The notes under the pieces: generated by a model
The model's input: only the letters and a program-made list of their open reading frames with translations
What the model was told of the DNA's origin: nothing
Databases searched by the model: none
Position numbers and translations under genes: made by a program
In this document: piece by piece, positions 10,891-20,662 of the stretch
Numbering within the stretch: the stretch's first letter is position 1
Layout of the letters: every line of letters begins with the position of its first letter
From: Penium margaritaceum
Lineage: Eukaryota > Streptophyta > Zygnematophyceae > Desmidiales > Peniaceae
Direction: 5' to 3'
Assembly (NCBI GenBank): GCA_023375785.1
Contig: SZWC01001161.1
Coordinates: 4,142 to 68,141, forward strand
Length of the DNA stretch: 64,000 nucleotides

Positions 10891-12477
10891 ACAGAGGGGG
10901 AAACAATGGTTTGGGAACACCAGGTATCAACTAAAAAGCACAAGGATCTTCAATGAGTTGTGGCACAGTGTGGATACCATGCACGATGTCCAACCAAAGT
11001 AGGCACATGTCACTGACCATGACCAAAGAAAGTCACCATGTGTGGTAAACTTTGACAACTCATAACACGAGTCACAAATGGTCAGAGTGGAACGAAATGG
11101 CTTCTGAATACTAGTTATCGACTACCAAGTACAAATACCTTCAATATGTAGTGGCACAGTGTGGCTACAATGCACAGTGACCAACCAAAGTATGCATGTG
11201 TCACTGACCATGACCAAATAATTTTAACTTCATGTGGTCAATGTTGACAACTCACAACACAAGTCACAGATAGTCAGAGGGGGTAACAATGCTTTGGGAA
11301 GACTAGCTATCAGCTAGAAAGCACAAATACCTTCAATACGTAGAGACACATCGTGGTAACCATGTACAGTGACAAACCAAAGTAGGCATATGTCACTAAC
11401 CATGACCAAACGAATTTCACAGTGTGTTGTCAACGTTGAAAACTCATAACACGAGACACAAATGGTCAGAGGGGAAAAAAATGAGCTGGAAACACTAGTT
11501 ATCAACTAGCAAGTACAAAGACGTTCAACAAGCAGTGGCACAGTGTGGATAGCGTGCATTGTGACCAACCAAAGGATGCATACGTCACTGACTATGACCG
11601 AAGAAGTCCACTATGTGTGGTCAACATTGACAACTCATAACACGAGTCACAAATGGTCAGAGGGAGAGACAATGGTTTGGGAAACCTATGTATCGACTAG
11701 AAAGGACAAAGAACTTCAATACGTAGTGGCACTATGTGGCTACTATGCACACCAAACAACCAAACTAGGCATATGTCACTGACCATGACCAAAACATTTC
11801 AATATGGGTGGTCAACGTTCACCAACCATAACAAACGAGGCACAAACAGTCAGAGGGGGAAACAATGGTATGGGAATATCCGTTCTCAACTAGCAAGTAA
11901 AACGAACTTCAATCAGTAGTAGCACGGTGTGGCTACCATGCACAATGACCAACCAAAGTAGGCATATGTACTGCCTTTGACCAAAGAAATCCGCTGTGTG
12001 TGGTCAACATTGACACTTTAAAATACGAGTCACAAATGGTCAGAGGGGAAAGCAATGGTTTGGGAACACCAGGTATCAACTAAAAATCATAAGGACCTTC
12101 AATGAGTTGTGGCACGGTGTGGATACCATGCACGATGACCAACCAAAGTAGGCACATGTCACTGACCATGACCAAAGAAAGTCACCATGTGTGGTAAACA
12201 TTGCCAACTCATCACACAAGTCACGAATGATCAGAGTGGAAGATAATGGCTTCTGAATACTTGTTATTGACGAGAAAGTATAAATACCTTTAATATGTAG
12301 TGGCACAGTGTGGCTACAATGCACAGTGACCAACCAACGTATGCATATGTCACTGACCATGACCAAAGAATTTCACTTCATGTGGTCAATGTTGACAACT
12401 CGCAACACGAGTCACAGATAGTCAGAGGGGACAACAATGGTTTGGGAAGACTAGCTGTCAACTAGAAAGCACAAAGA

Positions 12478-12669
12478 CCTTCAATACATAGTGACACGGC
12501 GTGGTAACAAAGTACAGTGACAAAACAAAGTAGGCATATTTCACTAACCATGACCAAACAATTTTCACAGTGTGTGGTCAACGTTGAAAACTCATAACAC
12601 GAGTCACAAATGGTCAGAGGGGAGAACAATGGGTTGGGAACACTACTTATCAACTAGCAAGTACAAAGA
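12478..12669 (+). repeat. Monomer type M1
   Basis: Diagnostic features are AATACATAGTGACACGG at the start, GTGGTAACAAAGTACAGTGAC in other copies reading GTAACCATGTACAGTG, and the central sequence GTCAACGTTGAAAAC. In the last of these the GTCAA..TTGAC dyad has lost its final base. In most copies the monomer ends in CTAGTTATCAACTAG, a six-base inverted pair with a three-base loop; in this unit it reads CTACTTATCAACTAG. Confidence 0.9.
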
Positions 12670-12860
12670 CCTTCAACAAGCAGTCGTACGGTGTGGCTAG
12701 CGTGCACAGTGACCAACCAAAGGATGCATACGTCACTGACTATGACCGAAGAAATCCACTATGTGTGGTCAACATTGACAACTCATAACACGAGTCACAA
12801 ATGGTTAGAGGGAGAGACAATGGTTTGGGAACCCTATGTATCGACTAGAAAGGACAAAGA
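12670..12860 (+). repeat. Monomer type M2
   Basis: Diagnostic features are TTCAACAAGCAGT at the start, GGATGCATACGTCACTGAC, CGAAGAA.TCCACTATG and GGGAACCCTATGTATCGAC. The central dyad GTCAACATTGAC is intact. Type M2 is the source of the commonest 66-codon open frame in the array. Confidence 0.9.
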
Positions 12861-13053
12861 ACTTCAATACGTAGTGGCACGGTGTGGCTTATATGCACAC
12901 CAAATAACCAAACTAGGCATATGTCACTGACCATGACCAAATAATTTCAATATGGGTGGTCAAGGTTCACCAACCATAACACACGAGTCACAAACGGTCA
13001 GAGGGGGAAACAATGGTATGGGAATATCCGTTCTAAACTAGCAAGTAAAACAA
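12861..13053 (+). repeat. Monomer type M3
   Basis: Diagnostic features are ATGCACACCAAAyAACCAAAC, AATTTCAATATGGGTGGTC and ACCAACCATAACAC, where other types have AACTCATAACAC. The central dyad is lost on its right side; most copies read GTCAACGTTCAC. The tail reads AAGTAAAACRAAC instead of AAGTACAAAGA. Confidence 0.9.
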
Positions 13054-13243
13054 ACTTCAATCAGTAGTAGCACGGTGTGGCTACCATGCACAATGACCGA
13101 CCAAAGTAGGCATATGTACTGCCTTTGACCAAAGAAATCCGCTTTGTGTAATCATCATTGACACTTCATAATACGAGTCACAAATGGTGAGAGGGGAAAA
13201 CAATGGTTTCGGAACACCAGGTATCAACTAAAAAGCACAAGGA
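13054..13243 (+). repeat. Monomer type M4
   Basis: Diagnostic features are AATCAGTAGTAGCAC, CATGCACAATGACCGACC, TACTGCCTTTGACC in place of the usual TCACTGACCATGACC, GAAATCCGCT and CACTTCATAATACGAG. Most copies keep the dyad GTCAACATTGAC; this particular copy has changes in its left half. The tail reads CAGGTATCAACTAAAAAGCAC. Confidence 0.9.
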
Positions 13244-13434
13244 CCTTCAATGAGTTGTGGCACAGTGTGGACACCATGCACGATGACCAACCTAAGTAGG
13301 CACATGTCACTGACCATGACCAAAGAAAGTCACCATTTGTGGTAAACATTGACAACTCATCACACGAGTCACAAATGGTCAGAGTGGAAGATAATGGTTT
13401 CTGAATACTAGTTATCGATGAGCAAGTACAAATA
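13244..13434 (+). repeat. Monomer type M5
   Basis: Diagnostic features are AATGAGTTGTGGCAC, CCATGCACGATGACCAACC, GAAAGTCACCAT and GTGGTAAAC.TTGACAACTC, where the left half of the dyad is changed from GTCAA to GTAAA. The second half has TCAGAGTGGAAGATAATGG and TCTGAATACTAG. Confidence 0.9.
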
Positions 13435-13625
13435 CCTTTACTATGTAGTGGCACAGTGTGGCTATAATGCACAGTGACCAACCAAAGTATGCATATGTCA
13501 CTGAACATGACCAAAGAATTTCACTTCATGCGGTCAATGTTGACAACTCACAACACGAGTCACAGATAGTCAGAGGGGATAACAATGGTTTGGGAAGACT
13601 ACATATCAACTAGAAAGCACAAAGA
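13435..13625 (+). repeat. Monomer type M6
   Basis: Diagnostic features are CCTTTAATATGTAGTGGCAC (CTATG in this copy), ATGCACAGTGACCAACC, TTTCACTTCATG, the intact dyad GTCAATGTTGAC, ACTCACAACACGAG and CACAGATAGTCAGAGG. The tail reads AGACTAGCTATCAACTAG in most copies. The copia element at the left edge of the window sits inside a monomer of this type. Confidence 0.9.
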
Positions 13626-16600
13626 CCTTCAATACATAGTGACACGGTGTGGTAACCATGTACAGTGAGAAACCAAAGTAGGCATATGTCACTAACCATG
13701 ACCAAACGAATTTCAAAGTGTGTGGTCAACGTTGAAAACACATAACACGAGTCACAAATGGTCAGAGGGGAAAACAATGGGTTGGGAACACTAGTTATCA
13801 ACTAGCAAGTACAAAGACCTTCAACAAGCAGTGGTACGGTGTGGCTAGCGTGCATAGTGACCAACCAAAGGATGCATACGTCAGTGACTATGACCGAAAA
13901 AGTCCACTATGTGTGGTCAACATTGACAACTCATAATACGAGTCACAAATGGTCAGAGGGAGAGACAATGGTTTGGGAACCCTATGTATCGACTAGAAAG
14001 AACAAAGAACTTCAATACGCAGTGGCACGGTGTGGCTAATATGCACACCAAACAACCAAACTAGGCATATGTCACTGACCCTAACCAACTAATTTCAATA
14101 TGGGTGGTCAACGTTCACCAACCATAACACGAGTCACAAAAACTCAGAGGGGGAAACAATGGTATGGGAATATCAGTTCTCAACTAGCAAGTAAAACGAA
14201 CTTCAATCAGTAGTAGCACAGTGTGGCTACCATGCACAATGACCGACGAAAGTAGGCATATGTACTGCCTTTGACCAAAGAAATCCGCTGTGTGTGGTCA
14301 ACATTGACACTTCATAATACGAGTCACGAATGGTCAGAGGGGAAAACAATGGTTTGGGAACACCAGGTATCAACTAAAAAGCACAGGGACCTTCAATGAG
14401 TTTTGGCACGGTTTGGATACCATGCAGGATGACCAACCAAAGTAGGCACATGTCACTGACCATGACCAAAGAAAGTCACCATGTGTGGTAAACTTTGACA
14501 ACACATAACACAAGTCACAAATGATCACAATGGAAGATAATGGTTTATGAATACTAGTTTTCACCTAGCAAGTACAAATACCTTTAAAATGTAGTGGCAC
14601 AGTGTGGCTACAATGCACAGTGACCAACCAAATTATGCATATGGCACTGACCATGACCAAAGAATTTCACTTCATGTGGTCAATGTTGACAACTCACAAC
14701 ACGATTCACAGATAGTCAGAGGGGGTAACAATGGTTTGGGAAAACTAGCTATCAACTAGAAAGCTCAAAGACCTTCAATACATAGTGACACGGCGTGGTA
14801 ACCATGTACAGTGACAAACCAAAGTAGGCATATGTCACTAACCATGACCAAACGAATTTCACAGTGTGTGGTCAACGTTGAAAACTCATAACACGAGTCA
14901 CAAATTGTCAGAGGGGAAAACAATGGGTTGTGAACACTATTTATCAATGAGCAAGTACAAAGACGTTCAAAAAGCAGTGGCACGGTGTGGCTAGCGTGCA
15001 CAGTGACCAACCAAAGGATGCATACGTCACTGACTATGACCGAAGAAGTCCACTATGTGTGGTCAACATTGACAACTCATAACACGAGTCACAAATGGTC
15101 AGAGGGAGAGACAATGGTTTGGGAACCCTATGTATCGACTAGAAAGAACAAAGAACTTCAATATGCAGTGGCACGGTGTGGCTAATATGCACACCAAACA
15201 ACCAATCTAGGCATATGTCACTGACCCTGACCAACTTATTTCAATATGGGTGGTCAACGTTCACCAACCATAACACGAGTCAAAAAAAGTCAGAGGGGGA
15301 AACAATGGTATGGGAATATCAGTTCTCAACTAGTAAGTAAAACGAACTTCAATCAGTAGTAGCACAGTGTGGCTACCATGCACAATGACCGACCAAAGTA
15401 GGCATATGTACTGCCTTTGAACAAAGAAATCCGCTGTGTGTGGTCACCATTGACATTTCATAATACGAGTCACAAATGGTCAGAAGGAGAAAAAATGGTT
15501 TCGAAACACCAGGTATCAACTAAAAAGCACAAGGACCTTCAATGAATTGTGGCACGGTGTGGATACCATGCACGATGACCAACCAAAGTAGGCACATGTC
15601 ACTGACCATGACCAAAGAAAGTCACCATGTGTGGTAAACTTTGACAACTCATAACACGAGTCAAGAATGATTAGAGTGGAAGATAATGGTTTCTGAATAT
15701 TAGTTTTTGCCTAGCATGTACAAATACCTTTAATATGTAGTGGCACAGTGTGGCTACAATGCACAGTCACCAACCAAAGTATGCATATGTCACTGACCAT
15801 GACCAAAGAATTTCACTTCATGTGGTCAATGTTGACAACTCACAACAAAAGTCACAGATAGTCAGAGGGTGTAACAATGGTTTGGGCAGACTAGCTATCA
15901 ACTAGAAAGCACAAAGACCTTCAATACATAGTGACACGGCGTGGTAACCATGTACAGTGACAAACCAAAGTAGGCATATGTCATGAACCATGACCAAACG
16001 AATTTCACAGTGTGTGCTCAACGTTGGAAACTCATAACACGGGTCACAAATGGTCAGAGGAGGAAACAATCGGTTGGGAACACTAGTTATCAACTAGCAA
16101 GTACAAAGTCCTTCAACAAGCATTGGCACGGTATGGCTAGCGTAGTGACCAACCAAAGGCTGCATACGTCACAGACTATGACCGAAGAAGTCCACTATGT
16201 GTTGTCAGCAGTGACAGCTCACAACACGAGTCACAAATAGTCAGAGGGAGAGACAATGGTTTGGGAACCCAATGTATCAACTAGAAAGGACAAAGAACTT
16301 CAATACGTAGTTGCACGGTGTGGCTGCTATTCACACCAAACAACCAAACTAGACATATGTCACTGACCATGACCGAATAATTTCAATATGGGTGGTCAAC
16401 GTTCACCAACCATAACACGAGTCACAAACGGTCAGAGGGGGAAACAATGGTATGGGAATATCAGTTCTCAACTTGCAAGTAAAATAACCTTCAATCAATA
16501 GTAGCACGGTGTGGCTACCATGCACAATGACCGACCAAAGTAGGCATGTGTTCTGCCTTTGACCATAGAAATCCGCTCTGTGTGGTCAACATTGACACTT

Positions 16601-16852
16601 CATAATACGAGTCACAAATGGTCAGAGGAAGAAACAATGGTTTGGGAACACCAGGTATCAACTAAAAAGCACAAGGACCTTCAATGAGTTGTGGCACGGT
16701 GTGGATACCATGCACGATGACAAACCAAAGTAGACACATGTCACTGAACATGACCAAAGAAAGTCACCATGTGTGGTAAACTTTGACAGCTCAAAACACG
16801 AGTCACAAATGGTCAGAGTGGAAAATAATGGTTTCTGAATACTAGTTATCGA

Positions 16853-17044
16853 CTAGCAAGTACAAATACCTTTAATATGTGGTGGCACAGTGACACCACA
16901 ATGCACAGTGACCAACCAAAGTATGCATATGTCACTAACCATGACCAAACGAATTTCACAGTGTGTGGTCAACTTTGAAAACTCATAACACGAGTCACAA
17001 ATGGTCAGAGGGAAAAACAATGGGTTGGGAACACTAGTTATCAA
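16853..17044 (+). repeat. M6/M1 fusion monomer (five-monomer unit), site 2
   Basis: The front is M6 with TGTGGTGGCAC and ACACCACAATGC, and the back is M1 with ACCAAACGAATTTCAC. The unit ending here is about 951 bp, five monomers. The GGCCAC mark of the other fusion sites is changed here to ACACCAC. Confidence 0.8.
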
Positions 17045-17081
17045 CTAGCAAAAACAAAGACGTTCAACAAGCAATGGCACG

Positions 17082-17480
17082 GTGTGGCTATCGTGCACAG
17101 TGACCAACCAAAGGATGCATATGTCACTGACTATGACCGAAGAAGTCCACTATGTGTGGTCAACATTGACAACTCATAACACGAGTCACAAATGGTCAGA
17201 GGGGAAAACAATGGTTTGGGAACCCTATCTATCAACTAGAAAGAACAATGACCTTCAATACGCAGTGGCACGGCGTGGCTAATATGCACACCAAGCAACC
17301 AAACTAGGCATATGTCACTGACTATGACCGAAGAAGTCCACTATGTGTGGTCAACATTGACAACTCATAACACGAGTCACAAATGGTCAGAGGGAGAGAC
17401 AATGGTTTGGGAACCCTATCTATCAACTAGAAAGAACAATGAACTTCAATACGCAGTGGCACGGCGTGGCTAATATGCAC
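17082..17480 (+). repeat. Extra M2-type monomer (seven-monomer unit)
   Basis: An M2 monomer is followed by a hybrid that starts as M3 (ATGCACACCAAGCAACC) and switches back to M2 at CTGACTATGACCGAAG. The M2 second half and its private end (CTATCTATCAACTAG then AAGAACAATG) then repeat about 190 bp later. This extra monomer makes the unit seven monomers long, directly after a five-monomer unit, so the pair keeps the total at twelve. Confidence 0.85.
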
Positions 17481-20396
17481 ACCAAACAACCAAACTAGGC
17501 ATATGTCACTGACCATGACCAAATAATTTCAATATGGGTGGTTAATGTTCACCAACCATAACACGAGTCACAAACAGTCAGAGGAGGAAACAATGGTATG
17601 GGAATATCAGTTCTCAACTAGCAAGTAAAACGAACTTCAATCAGAAGTAGCACAGTGTGGCTACCATGCACAATGACCGACCAAAGTAGGCATGTGTACT
17701 GCCTTTGACCAAAGAAATCCGCTGTGTGTGGTCAACATTGAAATTTCATAATACGAGTCACAAATGGTCAGAGGGGAAAACAATGGTTTGGGAACACCAG
17801 GTATCAACTAAAAAGCACACGGACCTTCAATGAGTTGTGGCACGGTGTGGATACCATGCACGATGACTAACCAAAGTAGGCACATGTCACTGACCATGAC
17901 CAAAGAAAGTCACCATGTGTGGTAAACTTTGACAACTCATAACACGAGTCACAAATGGTCAGAGTGGAAGATAATGGTTTTTGAATACTAGTTATCGACT
18001 AGTAAGTACAAATACATTTAATATGTAGTGGCACTGTGTGGCTACAATGCACAGTGACCAACCAACGTATGCATATGTCACTTACCATGACCAACGAATT
18101 TCACTTCATGTGGTCAATGTTGACAACTCACAACACAAGTCACAGATAGTCAGAGGGGGAAACAATGGTTTGGGAAGACTAGCTATCAGCTAGAAAGCAC
18201 AAAGACCTTCAATACATAGTGACAGGGCATGATAACCATGTACAGTGACAAACCAAAGTAGGCATATGTCACGAACCATGACCAAACGAATTTCACAATG
18301 TGTGGTCAATGTTGAAAACTCATAACACGAGTCACAAATGGTCAGAGGAGAAAACAATGGGTTGGGAACACTACTTATCAACTAGCAAGTACAAAGACCT
18401 TCAACAAGCAGTGGCACGGTGTGGCTAGCGTGCACAGTGACCAACCAAAGGATGCATACGTCACTGACTATGACCGAAGTAGTCCACTATGTGTGGTCAA
18501 CATTGACAACTCATAACACGAGTCACAAATGGTCAGAGCGAGAGACAATGGTTTGGGAACCCTATGTGTTCACGAGAAGAGACAAAGAACTTCAATACGT
18601 AGTGGCACGGTGTGGCTACTATGCACAAAAAACAACCAAACTAGGCATATGTCACTGACCATGACCAAATAATTTCAATATGGGTTGTCAACGTTCACCA
18701 ACCATAACACGAGTTACAAACGGTCATAGGGGCAAACAATGGTATGGGAATATCAGTTCTCAACTAGCAACTAAAACAAAATTCAATCAGAAGTAGCACA
18801 GTGTGGCTACCATGCACAATGACCGACCAAAGTAGGCATATTTACTGCCTTTGACCAAAGAAATCCGCTGTGTGTGGTCAACATTGACACTTCATAATAC
18901 GAGTCACAAATGGTCAGAGGGGAAAACAATGGTTTGGGAACACCAGGTATCAACTAAAAAGCACAGGGACCTTCAATGAGTTGTGGAACAGTGTGGATAC
19001 CATGTACGATGACCAACCAAAGTAGGCACATGTCACTGACCATGACCAAAGAAAGTCACCATGTGTGGTAAACTTTGACAACACATAACACAAGTCACAA
19101 ATGATCACAGTGGAAGATAATGGATTATGAATACTAGTTTTCACCTAGCAAGTAAAAATACCTTTAATATGTAGTGGCACAGTGTGGCTACAATGCACAG
19201 TGACCAACCAAATTATGCATATGGCACTGACCATGACCAAAGAATTTCACTTCATGTGGTCAATGTTGACAACTCAGAACACGATTCACAGATAGTCAGA
19301 GGGGGTAACAATGGTTTGGGAAAACTAGCTATCAACTAGAAAGCGCAAAGACCTTCAATACATAGTGACACGGCGTGGTAACCATGTACAGTGACAAACC
19401 AAAGTAGGCATATGTCACTAACCATCACCAAACAAATTTCACAGTGTGTGGTCAACGTTGAAAACTCATAACACGAGTCACAAATGGTCAGAGGGGAAAA
19501 AAATGGGTTGGGAACACTATTTGTCAACTAGCAAGTACAAAGACGTTCAACAAGCACTGGCACGGTGTGGCTAGCATGCACAGTGACCAACCAAAGGATG
19601 CATACGTCACTGACTATGACCGAAGAAGTCCACTATGTGTGGTCAACATTGACAACTCATAACACGAGTTACAAACGGTCAGAGGGTGAGACAATGGTTT
19701 GAAAACCCTATGTATTGACTAGAAAGAACAAAGAACTTCAATACACAGTGGCACGGTGTGGCTAATATGCACGCCAAACAACCAAACTAGGCATATGTCA
19801 CTGACCATGACCAAATAATTTTAATATGGGTGGTCAAGGTTCACCAACCATAACACACGAGTCTCAAACGGTCAGAGGGGGAAACAATGGTATGGGAATA
19901 TCCGTTCTAAACTAGCAAGTAATACGAACTTCAATCAGTAGTAGCACGGTGTGGCTACCATGCACAATGACCAACCAAAGTAGGCATATGTACTGCCTTT
20001 GACCAAAGAAATCCGCTGTGTGTGGTCAACATTGACACTTCATAATACGAGTCACAACTGGTCAGAGGGAGAAACAATGGTTTGGGAACACCAGGTATCA
20101 ACTAAAAAGCACAAGGTCCTTCAATGAGTTGTGGCACGGTGTGGATACCACGCACGATGACCAGCCTAAGTAGGCACATGTCACTAACCATCACCAAAGA
20201 AAGTCACCATGTGTGGTAAACATTGACAACTCATCACACGAGTCACAAATGGTCAGAGTGGAAGATAATGGTTTCTGAATATTAGTTATCGACGAGCAAG
20301 TAAAAATACCTTTAATATGTAGTGGCACAGTGTGGCTACAATCCACAGTGACCAACCAAAGTATGCATATGTCACTGACCATGACCAAACGAATAA

Positions 20397-20662
20397 TTTC
20401 ACTGTATTGGCTCGTGTTATGAGTTGTCAAAGTTTACCACACATGGTGACTTTCTTTGGTCATGGTCAGTGACATGTGCCTACTTTGGTTGGTCATTGTG
20501 CATGGTATTCACACCGTGCCACAACTTCCATTCTGATCACTCGTGACTCGTGTTATGAGTTGTCAAAGTTTACCACACATGGTGACTTTCTTTGGTCATG
20601 GTCAGTGACATGTGCCTACTTTGGTTGGTCATTGTGCATGGTATTCACACCGTGCCACAACT
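20397..20662. repeat. Satellite strand switch with 136-bp tandem duplication
   Basis: Forward M6 sequence ends near 20395 (ATGACCAAACGAA). After about 15 bases that fit neither side well, minus-strand M5 sequence begins at 20411 (CTCGTGTTATGAG). The bases 20411-20526 are then repeated, identically by eye, at 20547-20662, an offset of 136 bp that is not a monomer multiple. All satellite from here to 60.76 kb is in the opposite orientation. The switch is asymmetric at its centre, unlike the one at 60.8 kb. Confidence 0.85.

Larger units (their letters stand above)
12478..13625 (+). repeat. Reference six-monomer higher-order repeat unit (1148 bp)
   Basis: This unit is used here to define the monomer types. 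It holds M1 12478-12669 (192 bp), M2 12670-12860 (191), M3 12861-13053 (193), M4 13054-13243 (190), M5 13244-13434 (191) and M6 13435-13625 (191). All begin with a form of CTTCAAT or CTTTA and end with a form of CTAGCAAGTACAAAGA. All share a GTGGCACGGTGTGG-like block, a GTCACTGACCATGACC-like block and an ACGAGTCACAAATGGTCAGAGG-like block. The units on either side, at about 11330 and 13626, repeat the same series. Confidence 0.95.
3271..20396 (+). repeat. Forward-oriented satellite array, about 191-bp monomers in six-monomer higher-order repeats
   Basis: Every stretch reads as successive monomers of about 191 bp with a fixed order M1-M6. Starts of M1, read at the CCTTCAATAC landmark, fall at about 3887, 5984, 7513, 8657, 10183, 11330, 12478, 13626, 14772, 15918, 18206 and 19352. 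Most steps are 1144-1148 bp, which is six monomers. Two steps of about 1526-1529 bp are eight monomers, and the 2288-bp step is a five- plus a seven-monomer unit. Monomer types differ clearly from each other, while the same type in neighbouring units is much more alike. That is the mark of a higher-order repeat homogenised as a block. Open frames of 60-106 codons recur at the monomer period on both strands and are not genes. Confidence 0.95.

Noticed and set aside
12478-13625. Six monomers of 191 bp give 1146, a multiple of three, which might suggest a repeat-protein gene
   Set aside because: Stops occur in every frame within one unit, so no frame stays open across a unit. The divisibility is a coincidence of six times any length.
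3271-20396. CENP-B-like box in the monomers
   Set aside because: No match to the TTCG....CGGG pattern was seen in M1-M6; the GTCAA..TTGAC dyad is a different motif.
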